Shown: piece after piece, positions 1-6,786 of the stretch | Layout of the letters: every line of letters starts with the position of its first letter | How positions within the stretch are numbered: the stretch's first letter is position 1 | Translations under genes and position numbers: made by a program | Notes under the pieces: model-generated | Told to the model about the DNA's origin: nothing | The model's input: only the letters and a program-made list of their open reading frames with translations | The model's database searches: none | From: a virus | IMG/VR virus record: IMGVR_UViG_3300021438_000062 | Coordinates: 1-26,834 of that record | DNA: 26,834 nucleotides | Strand: one strand, 5' to 3'

Positions 1-1
1 G

Positions 2-178
2 GTGAAGTTGGGTTTGGATGTATTCCATTTTGATTTCAAAGAACCAAAGGGTATGCAAGTTTGGGCGGCAAAACCGGGCAATGAAGCTATACGTGAACTT
101 CTTGGCAACGACCCCTACGCCGCAACCCGTAGAGCCATCGTTAGAGCCGCCGCTGCGATTGGCAGGGGGATGGAATGA
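2..178 (+). CDS. C-terminal part of an unrecognised phage protein (5' end outside window)
   Basis: An open frame runs from the window edge to a TGA at 176-178, giving 58 visible residues. It could begin at the GTG at position 2, but no ribosome site can be seen, so I treat it as a partial gene. The end of the protein is rich in Ala and Arg (ATRRAIVRAAAAIGRGME) and probably forms an amphipathic helix. I do not recognise the family. The stop codon overlaps the ATG of the next small gene by four bases (ATGA), which suggests an operon with coupled translation and supports the frame being real. Confidence 0.55.
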   Translation: MKLGLDVFHFDFKEPKGMQVWAAKPGNEAIRELLGNDPYAATRRAIVRAAAAIGRGME

Positions 179-282
179 ATAAAGAAAGCATCGAAGCAAT
201 TTTGTTTAATCTTGTTTTTGGCGTTACGACTGGATTGGCGTTTATTTTCTTGCTATGGGTAGCCAAGAAGGTGTTGTTATGA
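175..282 (+). CDS. 35-residue single-helix membrane peptide
   Basis: This short frame encodes MNKESIEAILFNLVFGVTTG followed by LAFIFLLWVAKKVLL. A polar N-terminus of about seven residues is followed by one hydrophobic segment (about residues 9-29) and ends with a Lys pair and a short hydrophobic tail, so an inner-membrane micropeptide is likely. A purine-rich GGCAGGGGG lies just before the ATG. The start overlaps the upstream stop, and its own TGA overlaps the next ATG, each by four bases; this double overlap is the main reason to believe in so short a gene. The function is unknown; a regulator or a small membrane disruptor are possibilities that the sequence does not settle. Confidence 0.6.
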   Translation: MNKESIEAILFNLVFGVTTGLAFIFLLWVAKKVLL

Positions 283-1070
283 GTACCGCTACCGAACTGC
301 TGAGACGGGCCGATGAAATTTGTAGCCGTGCTTGGGACCCCAAGGCTGAAGAACTGTCAGAAGACATCCGCTCTCACCTAGCCTCCGAGCCAGAAGCGGA
401 TGAGGATGAATGCGAGAAGTTCTTAAACACAAGATTGCCGTTTCCCGTCAAATTTGCCAACGGCAAAAACGGCGCTGGAACTACGATCAGGACGCTACTT
501 ATCAGGCTTGAAAATCAAAACAAGCACGTTGAGGAACTGATCGAGCGCGTGAAAGCATCCGCCGAGCCAGAAGCGCCTGTCGAATGCGTCCATGTCCCGC
601 TGACTATCTGGAAACATTTGAAGAAAGGAAGAATAACCGCTGAAGACTTGGTTGATGCGGTGAAGAAAGCCAATGCGGAAGAACGGGCCGAGAAAGAAGC
701 GGAGCCACTGCCATCTTTTCTGACAGAACAAGAACCGCTTGGGGGAGAATTTTCCAGAATACTAGACAAGCATAGATGGGATTTATATGAACGGGGAGGT
801 GGAGAATGCCAACTCAAACCAGTTGAGCCAGAAGCGGAGCCTGTGGCGTGCGTCAATACCCCGTTGAGCATGGTCTATCCAGAATATAACCGGCGCGTTC
901 TAGGAGCCAGACCCGAGCCATCAAGGAAGCCGATGACGGAGGAGGAGATTAGCGACGCTTATGAAAGCTACATCAGCAAGCATAGCGATTACAGCGAGTA
1001 TTACGCTTTCTGTTGCGCCATCCGCGTAGCAGAAAAGCACCACTTCGGGATAGGAGGGGGTGATGAATAA
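279..1070 (+). CDS. Acidic modular phage protein with repeated EPEAE/CVxxPL segments and AEKHH tail
   Basis: This is a 263-residue, highly charged protein of unknown function. I chose the ATG at 279 over an in-frame ATG at 255 because it overlaps the upstream stop and has AAGAAGG seven bases before it. The protein looks built from cassettes. An EPEA motif occurs three times. Two of these lead into similar segments (PEAPVECVHVPLT and PEAEPVACVNTPLS). Long charged helices fill the gaps. The C-terminus has PMTEEE, an aromatic stretch and RVAEKHHFGIG. The next gene carries versions of the same terminal elements, with DNA identity in short islands. No enzymatic motif is visible. Such proteins commonly lie near the ends of phage early operons, but I cannot assign a role. 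Confidence 0.7.
   Translation: MSTATELLRRADEICSRAWDPKAEELSEDIRSHLASEPEADEDECEKFLNTRLPFPVKFANGKNGAGTTIRTLLIRLENQNKHVEELIERVKASAEPEAPVECVHVPLTIWKHLKKGRITAEDLVDAVKKANAEERAEKEAEPLPSFLTEQEPLGGEFSRILDKHRWDLYERGGGECQLKPVEPEAEPVACVNTPLSMVYPEYNRRVLGARPEPSRKPMTEEEISDAYESYISKHSDYSEYYAFCCAIRVAEKHHFGIGGGDE
926..943 (+). repeat. 18-base direct repeat, copy 1
   Basis: The sequence gaagccgatgacggagga occurs here and again at 1155-1172, in the same reading frame. It encodes the KPMTE element in two adjacent genes. Exact identity at DNA level suggests recent duplication or recombination between cassettes. Confidence 0.85.
1029..1056 (+). repeat. AEKHH-coding repeat, copy 1 (contains the ribosome site of the next gene)
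   Basis: The bases gcagaaaagcaccac then ttc then gggataggag recur at 1342-1366 without the ttc triplet. They encode AEKHH(F)GIG. In this copy the AGGAG part, extended to AGGAGG, is also the likely ribosome binding site for the gene starting at 1063. Confidence 0.85.
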
Positions 1071-1428
1071 GAAGTTGCTTACAGAAATGTCAGACGAAGA
1101 TCTGATGGAGCTCGATAGGCTATTAACAAGAGCAGAAAACGCGTTAAAGCAGAAGAAGCCGATGACGGAGGATGCAGAGGATGAGGCATTCAATAGCGCC
1201 AGCAAATATGCCGCTTGGTTAGAGACTGAGAATAGGATGCTGCGTGAAGCACGAAAGCCGATTACAAAGAGAGAAATGCTGACATGGTATGACGAATTAA
1301 GGCCAAAAAGCGTTGCTGATTTTGTGCTTGGGTTCCGCTGCGCAGAAAAGCACCACGGGATAGGAGTCAACCAATCAGACCCAGATTCAATAGACCTACA
1401 ATCACGCTGTAGAGGAGACAAACCATGA
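1063..1428 (+). CDS. Acidic modular phage protein, shorter relative of the upstream gene
   Basis: This 121-residue protein begins MNKKLLTEMSDEDLMELDRL. I chose the ATG at 1063 because AGGAGG ends five bases before it; a GTG at 1060 sits too close to that site. It overlaps the upstream gene by eight bases and overlaps the next ATG by four. Charged helices make up the N-terminal half. The KPMTE element is near residue 32, and a second similar KPIT element precedes WYDEL and the terminal GFRCAEKHHGIG motif. The C-terminal part therefore resembles that of the preceding protein, with short DNA stretches identical. The function is unknown; the shared motif probably marks a small alpha-helical module exchanged between phages. 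Confidence 0.7.
   Translation: MNKKLLTEMSDEDLMELDRLLTRAENALKQKKPMTEDAEDEAFNSASKYAAWLETENRMLREARKPITKREMLTWYDELRPKSVADFVLGFRCAEKHHGIGVNQSDPDSIDLQSRCRGDKP
1155..1172 (+). repeat. 18-base direct repeat, copy 2
   Basis: This is identical to 926-943 and in the same frame (KPMTE). It lies near the middle of the shorter relative, farther from the AEKHH repeat than copy 1 is (about 187 versus 103 bases), so the interval between the repeats differs in length. Confidence 0.85.
1342..1366 (+). repeat. AEKHH-coding repeat, copy 2
   Basis: This matches 1029-1056 except that it lacks a ttc triplet, so the protein reads AEKHHGIG. Here the AGGAG part is not followed closely by a start codon, so it probably serves only as coding sequence. 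Confidence 0.85.
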
Positions 1429-1655
1429 ACGCACTAATCCTAGCCTTAGCGCCAATCGTCACATGCTACAACTATGGCACTGTCACGCAATGCTCAGATG
1501 GAACAATCGTCTATCGCTATGGCAATCAAATGCAGATAGAGACGTTTAATCAGCAGCCTTCCAAACAATTAGAGCCGCAATTGCCAGCCACACCAGCAAT
1601 AGAAGCAATACAGCCATTTGACTCAGGGCTTAGAGTGCTTGAACCATTCAAATAA
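1425..1655 (+). CDS. Small exported-looking protein with two cysteines
   Basis: This 76-residue protein starts four bases inside the upstream gene, with AGAGGAGA six bases before the ATG. Residues 2-13 are hydrophobic (NALILALAPIVT), followed by CYNYGTVTQCSDGTIVYRYG. A weak signal peptide, or a very weak lipoprotein signal with Cys14, is possible; the two cysteines (14 and 23) could form a disulfide bond outside the cytoplasm. The second half is rich in Pro and Gln. Proteins with this Cys-Tyr-Tyr-Gly arrangement are common as unnamed small phage products. The last 33 bases overlap the convergent minus-strand gene. An outer-membrane spanin role was considered but has little support. Confidence 0.65.
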   Translation: MNALILALAPIVTCYNYGTVTQCSDGTIVYRYGNQMQIETFNQQPSKQLEPQLPATPAIEAIQPFDSGLRVLEPFK

Positions 1656-1814
1656 ATGATCAAAGCCAATGAAGAGAAGAACTGAGAACACCATGCCAAA
1701 GAGAAACTTAGCTGTTTTAGACATAGCAGCTAGCTTCTTGAGTTCAATCAGTTCTTCTTTTGTCAGGCTGTTACTGGTGTCAATAACGCGCAAAGATTCA
1801 TTTTCGTCAGTCAT
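1623..1814 (-). CDS. Small membrane protein at the end of the lysis cassette
   Basis: This 63-residue protein has a charged N-terminal half (about residues 1-35, probably cytoplasmic), one membrane helix (about residues 36-52, FLFGMVFSVLLFIGF), and a short aromatic and basic tail (DHLFEWFKHSKP). It is the last gene of the late operon and overlaps the holin gene by four bases (ATGA), so the two are probably translated together. Position suggests a lysis role: a second holin, an antiholin, or an inner-membrane partner. No spanin pair is recognisable. The coding end overlaps the convergent plus-strand gene by 33 bases, and I see no strong terminator between the two operons. Confidence 0.7.
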   Translation of the reverse strand: MTDENESLRVIDTSNSLTKEELIELKKLAAMSKTAKFLFGMVFSVLLFIGFDHLFEWFKHSKP

Positions 1815-1990
1815 GGCTTGTCCTTGGTAAAGACAGCAATTGCACTGGCTACACCTACGCCAATCTGAGTGATGCTAGAAGCAAGTTCTGGTCTGATATA
1901 AATACCAATAGAGCTAGCAGCACCGACAATACCAAGCCAAGTAGAGCGTTCTTGCAAACGATTAATTGCCCAGACGAATAATGATTTCAT
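1811..1990 (-). CDS. Holin-like protein with two membrane helices
   Basis: This 59-residue protein was read directly from the sequence. It begins MKSLFVWAINRLQERSTWLG and ends AVFTKDKP. Two hydrophobic segments (about residues 19-32 and 38-54) are separated by a short turn with Arg-Pro-Glu, and the tail is charged. Size, topology and position directly after the endolysin match small class II-type holins, which form holes in the inner membrane so the endolysin can reach the cell wall. The ribosome site AGGAG lies in the last codons of the endolysin gene, whose stop is two bases upstream of this ATG. The RLQERSTWLG opening resembles many small phage holin annotations, but assignment to one holin family is inference. 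Confidence 0.75.
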   Translation of the reverse strand: MKSLFVWAINRLQERSTWLGIVGAASSIGIYIRPELASSITQIGVGVASAIAVFTKDKP

Positions 1991-1992
1991 GA

Positions 1993-2367
1993 TTAGCTCC
2001 TATCAATTTGCCAGTGCGGAGCATCAGGAAAAGTCTTCCATCTGCCGCCCCAAGTGATTTTAACATTAAGTTCCTTTGCTGCTTCCATCATAGCATCAGC
2101 TAACGGATAATAGTGTTTCCATGCCCAAGATATTTGTCCGTCAACTATTGGCGCTATATCTACAGCATGTCCAGTAAGATGATAGCTGTTCATTGTCCTA
2201 GACTTGCCAGCATCTAGCAGATAGGCCTGACGCGCTTTTGTCCGTAATCCTTCGATCACAACAAAGTCTACTGGCGTAATCTCAATAGCGCGTTTGACTA
2301 CTTTGACTAGATCAGGATGTACTCCATTCAAGCGCCGTAGAGACTTTTCAGACAGATGAAAACTCAT
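1993..2367 (-). CDS. Endolysin, M15-type zinc peptidase (L-alanyl-D-glutamate or D,D-peptidase type)
   Basis: This 124-residue enzyme should cut the peptide part of peptidoglycan at the end of infection. The M15 signature is complete: GLRT near residues 40-43, SYHLTGHAVDI at 61-71 (zinc ligands His63 and Asp70), WGGRW at 106-110, and DAPHW at 115-119 (catalytic Asp115 and third zinc ligand His118). The spacing matches the phage T5-type endolysin group. No signal peptide or SAR anchor is seen, so release should depend on the holin encoded next. The ATG overlaps the stop of the upstream fibre-assembly-type gene by four bases. The family is clear; the exact bond cut is inferred. Confidence 0.92.
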   Translation of the reverse strand: MSFHLSEKSLRRLNGVHPDLVKVVKRAIEITPVDFVVIEGLRTKARQAYLLDAGKSRTMNSYHLTGHAVDIAPIVDGQISWAWKHYYPLADAMMEAAKELNVKITWGGRWKTFPDAPHWQIDRS

Positions 2368-2549
2368 GTTACTGGGATCAGCTTAGGATAACCAGGCTTA
2401 TCAGGATCAGGAACGATTTCATTGCCAGATGACTGACCATCGATCAATAGCAAATAATCATCTTCCGTGATCTCAACACAATCTTCTGGAACAGATTTGT
2501 AATCAATATCACTGGCATAAAAGCCTTTTTTGCTTGCTGAATAGCGCAT
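2364..2549 (-). CDS. Small tail-fibre assembly-type protein
   Basis: This 61-residue protein starts MRYSASKKGFYASDIDYKSV. I chose the ATG at 2549 because it is two bases after the fibre stop; a longer in-frame reading would overlap the fibre gene heavily. The opening motif (YSASxxGFY), then VEIT and a short Gly and Asp-rich segment (PDPDKPG), resembles the N-terminal part of tail-fibre assembly chaperone-like proteins that commonly follow fibre genes. It lacks the longer C-terminal part seen in classic assembly proteins, so it may be a minimal version. Its place directly behind the fibre gene supports a role in folding or trimerising that fibre, but this remains inference. Confidence 0.7.
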   Translation of the reverse strand: MRYSASKKGFYASDIDYKSVPEDCVEITEDDYLLLIDGQSSGNEIVPDPDKPGYPKLIPVT

Positions 2550-2551
2550 GA

Positions 2552-3739
2552 TTAATACCCAAATGCAATGTAAGAAACAGGATTGGTTGATCCACAATAT
2601 GCAGTAAACCCAGTTGTAGTCAGCGTATTGACTGATGTAGCAACAGCAGGATTTACGATTGCATTGGTTACAACAGACGCGCACACAGTTGGGAATGCGG
2701 TTGCAAACGTAACACTAGTACCAGCAGATGATGCAGTGCCTTGTCCAAACTGAATAATTAATCCATTTGGCAGCTTGATATATTTGCTAGTTGCAGGACT
2801 TGGCAGAGTAAATCCGCCATAGCTAAACTTGCTAGTTGTTCTGTCATACTGGATGCCAATGCCAACAGTCTGCTCAATAACGCCCCAAGTGTTTGCATCG
2901 TTGTACAAAGACACATCAGCTACGCCAGTTCTTCTTGCAGTAAGAATGCCTTGAGAAGCTGTCTGCTGAGTAGAAAAAGAATTACTTGCAGCAGCTACAG
3001 CCGTATTAACAGAAATAGGCCAAAAGTTAGACAAGGTTGCAGTGTCATACGCCCAGAGCAGTTGTGTGCTACTGATGTTATAGTCCATCCACATCGTTCT
3101 AGCAGTGCCAGAAGCAGCAGATCCAGCCTGTACCGCTACCGGGATACTAGAAACAGTGCCAGTCTCAATAAAGCCGTAAGAAAGAGCATTGATCGTCGGA
3201 TCAACAGATTGACCATAGTCAGGCGATACCACAATTGTAGTGGAGCCTAAAGCATAAGATGAGATAACAACCGTGCCATAGTACGTTGTGCCTACGCTGT
3301 TGTTCATCTTCAATCTACGCCCAGTAAGGAACGTAGTTCTTTGATCGCCTACAACGTAGAAAGATGTGCCATTAAGATAAGTCGGCGTACCGGAGAATGA
3401 GATCCAGTTTTGCACGCTAGTTGTGCCAGGATCATTGACACCAGTGATATTGTCAAACGTACTAACAACCACACCATGCGTCTGACCATATTGCGGCGGA
3501 CCTTCAAGAATCATCTTGTAAGAAGATCCTGACTTGAGCCATATTTCCCCGCCAGTCTCTCCACGCGCATCTAACTGAATCGGATTAGTCCATGCAGTGT
3601 CAGCTACTGGAGTCGTATACGCTAACAAAGGAGTAGACGTACCGGCTTCATAGAACCAGATCAGACCGCCGACTAAAAACGTACCGTCATCATTGAATTG
3701 AGCGTCTTGAAGGATCGGAGAGAGATATGCGTTGGACAT
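2552..3739 (-). CDS. Tail fibre with AGTST-type N-terminal domain and gp53-like C-terminal domain
   Basis: This 395-residue fibre probably binds the host surface. Residues 1-103 form an attachment-type domain with GGLIWFYEAGTSTPL, NPIQLDARGETGGEIWL and GSSYKMILEG, a pattern shared by many podovirus and siphovirus fibres and echoed in the gp4-like gene at 12108-13229. The middle is Ser, Thr and Ala-rich. Residues about 320-395 contain LPNGLIIQFGQG, a Phe-Pro segment and end SYIAFGY, which matches the gp53-like fibre tip that commonly closes trimeric fibres. The gene follows the ejection proteins, the place P22 uses for its tailspike, and is followed by a small assembly-type gene. No endosialidase or lyase motif is visible. 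Confidence 0.85.
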   Translation of the reverse strand: MSNAYLSPILQDAQFNDDGTFLVGGLIWFYEAGTSTPLLAYTTPVADTAWTNPIQLDARGETGGEIWLKSGSSYKMILEGPPQYGQTHGVVVSTFDNITGVNDPGTTSVQNWISFSGTPTYLNGTSFYVVGDQRTTFLTGRRLKMNNSVGTTYYGTVVISSYALGSTTIVVSPDYGQSVDPTINALSYGFIETGTVSSIPVAVQAGSAASGTARTMWMDYNISSTQLLWAYDTATLSNFWPISVNTAVAAASNSFSTQQTASQGILTARRTGVADVSLYNDANTWGVIEQTVGIGIQYDRTTSKFSYGGFTLPSPATSKYIKLPNGLIIQFGQGTASSAGTSVTFATAFPTVCASVVTNAIVNPAVATSVNTLTTTGFTAYCGSTNPVSYIAFGY

Positions 3740-3743
3740 GGTT

Positions 3744-5444
3744 TTACCTATTCAATGATGAGCCAATCGCTGCGCCAGCAACACTACCGGGAGCATGTGC
3801 AAAGTCTGCTTCAAGCAAACGCAATAAAGTTCCCGGCTGTCTACGAAGCATTTTAGCGGCCTTTTTAGGATCAAGCAGAATGTCTGCAAGCTCTCTCTGC
3901 ATTGCTTGTTCAGCGCGTGTATAAGCGTAATCAATGCCAGGCAAATGCGTTACTTTGCCAATTAATGTACCCGGAAAGCCAGCACGTTCTGCAAGACTTT
4001 GCATGGCAAGATTCTGGAAAGTGTTAGATCCAATGCCGCGCCCTGCGCCAGCGGATTCAGCTTGTCTAGACAAATCAGATGCGATTGCAGAATAAGTATC
4101 CTGATCGCTTTGCTTCATGATGTCTGAGAATCTAGCGCCTTTAAACCCAGTAGCTCTCTGAGCAGTAACATCCGCATCACGCAATGCACTAGCAAATGAC
4201 TCAGCGCGTTCGCGGGTCACAGGACCAAAGTCAGACAATGAAGGAGCTAACTTTTCATACAAAGACTGACCTACATCCATGCGAGAAATAGGCTGTGACA
4301 GTCGCTTAAACTCAGCTTGCGCTTCTGCATATTTGGGAATGTTCTGACCGCGCCATTCTTCAAAAGCGTTTACAGTGCCTTTAAGCGCATTCTGTTGTGC
4401 TTTGCTAAGAGATGTTTTAGCTTCATCACGCAATGAATCAAGACCAATCTTTAGCCAGTGCAAACCTTGGCCTGAGATTTCAGCAGGAACTTCACCAGAT
4501 TCAATTGCCTTAATAAGATCAGCGGGAATTGGCGTACCTTGTTCTGCTGCGATGGTCTGCGCCTGAGACAGCGCATTACGCATACTGGGACGCTTGAACA
4601 ATTCACGCAATGAGTCATCTACTGGCACACTCATCTGCATAGCTTCTTCATACATTGGCTTAGTGACAGATTCACGCATGCCAAGTGCCGCAGCTTTTTG
4701 TGCTTCAGATCCTGCAATATCCTGTAAAGCCATACGTCTAGCGCCTACATTCTCTGCGCGTCTCTGAAAATAAGACTCAGGATTTGCTTGTTCGGCCCAG
4801 CGCTGCATTGCTGCTAATCCGCCAGATTGCGGAGCAGCCTCAGATGCCGTGTACTGCACTCCCGGTACGCCAGATCGAGTTGTTTCAAGCTGACTTGCTA
4901 CGCTTGGTGCATTTTCGCCTACAACGCGCTGTAATGACCTAGCAATGATATTCTGCTTGCCGCCTTCAGTCAGTGGCTCAATTGCTCTAGTGATGGTTCC
5001 AGCGGCATAAGGAATAGTTTCACCAACAAGAGAACCGACAGCACCAAGAGCGCCTGACTTTTCCCGTTCATACGTTCCGCCAGGTTCAAATAACGCAGAT
5101 AAGCTACCTGATGTATAAGCGCGTTGTAACGCAGGAAGCACTCCAGCACCAGGCATTGCAAGGCTTGGCGATAACATCGCTGCTTCTGATGCAATTTGAC
5201 CAACCTGTGCTGGCATACCAGCTTGCTTAACCCATTCAGCTTGACTAGCAAGTGCCTGTACCTCTTCTGGAGATAGATCAGTAAATGCGCGTTTAATGCC
5301 CATCATTCCCTTGTAGCCTTGGGCAGATGCGCCTTTTATAAATCTTTCAGCAGCTCCAACAGATGACGGAATTTCAGCTTTTCCATATTTAGACCATGGA
5401 CCTTCTGATTCTTCAGCGCCGTATTTTTCCCAAGGATTAGGCAT
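3744..5444 (-). CDS. Ejection (internal virion) protein, probable P22 gp16-position protein
   Basis: This 566-residue protein begins with two short repeats (NPWEKYGAEE and GPWSKYGKAE) and then a Gly and Ala-rich, weakly hydrophobic stretch (about residues 85-165) that could insert in membranes. Most of the rest is predicted charged helix rich in Ala, Gln and Glu. This composition and its place as third of three after the tail genes match phage proteins that leave the capsid with the DNA and help it cross the cell envelope. I see no transglycosylase motif, so wall cleavage is not claimed. The start ATG shares one base with the upstream TAA. PWxKYG openings recur in unnamed phage virion proteins. 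Confidence 0.7.
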   Translation of the reverse strand: MPNPWEKYGAEESEGPWSKYGKAEIPSSVGAAERFIKGASAQGYKGMMGIKRAFTDLSPEEVQALASQAEWVKQAGMPAQVGQIASEAAMLSPSLAMPGAGVLPALQRAYTSGSLSALFEPGGTYEREKSGALGAVGSLVGETIPYAAGTITRAIEPLTEGGKQNIIARSLQRVVGENAPSVASQLETTRSGVPGVQYTASEAAPQSGGLAAMQRWAEQANPESYFQRRAENVGARRMALQDIAGSEAQKAAALGMRESVTKPMYEEAMQMSVPVDDSLRELFKRPSMRNALSQAQTIAAEQGTPIPADLIKAIESGEVPAEISGQGLHWLKIGLDSLRDEAKTSLSKAQQNALKGTVNAFEEWRGQNIPKYAEAQAEFKRLSQPISRMDVGQSLYEKLAPSLSDFGPVTRERAESFASALRDADVTAQRATGFKGARFSDIMKQSDQDTYSAIASDLSRQAESAGAGRGIGSNTFQNLAMQSLAERAGFPGTLIGKVTHLPGIDYAYTRAEQAMQRELADILLDPKKAAKMLRRQPGTLLRLLEADFAHAPGSVAGAAIGSSLNR

Positions 5445-6775
5445 TACATTTTCTCCCAGCTAGACTTATCAGCAGGATTGCCACCCTTAAACCTATATCC
5501 GCTTTCTTCATGTCCAACTTGCAATCCGCCGGAACTTTTTGGCGCAGACTTATCGGCTTTCTCCATAATGTCCATAAACGTGCGGAAAGCTGCTTTTCTA
5601 GCATCAGCAGGAACATTTGGATCAGCGATAGCGCCAGCCGCATCCGCCATCATCTTTTGTTCAAAGTCAGATATAGCGCCAGCACCGGCAAGACTTTTAG
5701 TAATGCTTTTTAATTGAGGAGCGATTACATCAAGCTGTTTTGTTGCCTCAAGAGCTTCAGAGCTTGCTCCAACCATAGGAGCTAATTTACCTTTTACTTG
5801 TTGCTCAACTCCTGACGCAATTGACTTATCAATCAACTTTTCAATGTCTTCGCGCTTTGGAATGCTAGAAAGAATTTCTTGTCTTTGGGCAATTGTGGCT
5901 TCTTTTTCAGCCTGTAATTGTCCTTCGCGAGATGCTTTAGCTTCCTTGCTTTTAACTTCTTCAATTGGAATCAATCCAGCAGGAGTTTGAGCTTCTGGCA
6001 TGCCTTTCTTTTCCGCCAAGAAACGCTTCAGTCCTTCTTTCTCTGGACCTTCAGCCATTCCTTTCAAAGCGCCTTCTAGTGCGTTTAGTTCAGTCGCACT
6101 TGCGCCAGAAAAGTCAGGCATTTCTCTAGAAGGACGATTAATAAATTGACCGCGTTGTGCATCCCAGATTGGCTGAGGATTAATGTCTTCATAAGACGGA
6201 GCCTGTCTTTGCTTAATAGCAAGCTGACTTTTTTGCTGCTCTTCAAGGCCTTTATAGTGCCTACTTGGAACACCTAATCCAGTAGTTCTGTCCAAAATCT
6301 GCTCTGGAGAAAATTGAGTAAAATCAGCCTGTGGCTTAATTCCATGCTTTTCTTCAAGCTCTTTCTGTGCTGCTCCAACTGCCGATCTAAACTTTTCAAG
6401 CGCCATCTCTGGACGCATGTTTGATCTAACATCATCAAAATATGTGTCAGCTAACGGACCCATGTATTGAGCATAAGTCTTTGACTGAAACTCTTGCTGT
6501 TTTTGCATTAGGTCTTGCGCTTGCAGTTGTTGTAGATAAGACTGATTGCCAGCTTGCTGTAGCTTAATCCCAAGCTCAGGACTAATTGCCATGACATCTT
6601 GCGGAGACACATTGCGCCCAGATGAATACAGATCGCGCAATTTCTGCGTATCCTCCATCTCTCGCTGCTTTTCCTGTAGCAACATCATGCCCATTAGACC
6701 TTTCTGCTGACGCTCCTGCTGTACATAAGGATTGCCAGTTTCAATTAATGCTTTCCAGATTTCGGGATCAGCCAT
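5444..6775 (-). CDS. Ejection-type internal virion protein, P22 gp20 position
   Basis: This 443-residue protein is very hydrophilic, with long Gln, Glu and Lys-rich helical stretches (for example around residues 20-110 and 265-320) likely to form coiled coils. A Gly and Ala-rich segment with LAGAGAISDFEQKMM lies near residues 365-385, and the C-terminus contains a Gly-rich GGLQVGHEESGYRFKGGNP. The middle position of the three-gene ejection block corresponds to gp20 of P22. No clear sequence motif proves homology, so the assignment rests on composition, size and order. The stop codon overlaps the next start by one base. Confidence 0.65.
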   Translation of the reverse strand: MADPEIWKALIETGNPYVQQERQQKGLMGMMLLQEKQREMEDTQKLRDLYSSGRNVSPQDVMAISPELGIKLQQAGNQSYLQQLQAQDLMQKQQEFQSKTYAQYMGPLADTYFDDVRSNMRPEMALEKFRSAVGAAQKELEEKHGIKPQADFTQFSPEQILDRTTGLGVPSRHYKGLEEQQKSQLAIKQRQAPSYEDINPQPIWDAQRGQFINRPSREMPDFSGASATELNALEGALKGMAEGPEKEGLKRFLAEKKGMPEAQTPAGLIPIEEVKSKEAKASREGQLQAEKEATIAQRQEILSSIPKREDIEKLIDKSIASGVEQQVKGKLAPMVGASSEALEATKQLDVIAPQLKSITKSLAGAGAISDFEQKMMADAAGAIADPNVPADARKAAFRTFMDIMEKADKSAPKSSGGLQVGHEESGYRFKGGNPADKSSWEKM

Positions 6776-6786
6776 GATATTTACCT

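Noticed and set aside
921-1421. A long minus-strand frame opposite the acidic plus-strand genes
   Set aside because: It has no ribosome site, a Ser-rich composition typical of the antisense of acidic genes, and it lies wholly opposite two overlapped plus-strand genes with good starts.
1425-1655. Outer-membrane spanin (Rz1-like lipoprotein)
   Set aside because: The position before Cys14 is Thr, there is no basic N-terminus, and the gene is on the opposite strand to the lysis cassette without a partner.
2364-2684. A 106-residue reading of the assembly-type gene starting at 2684
   Set aside because: Its first 45 residues overlap the end of the tail fibre in another frame and are Cys-rich without sense. 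The ATG at 2549 fits the fibre stop and the known motif.
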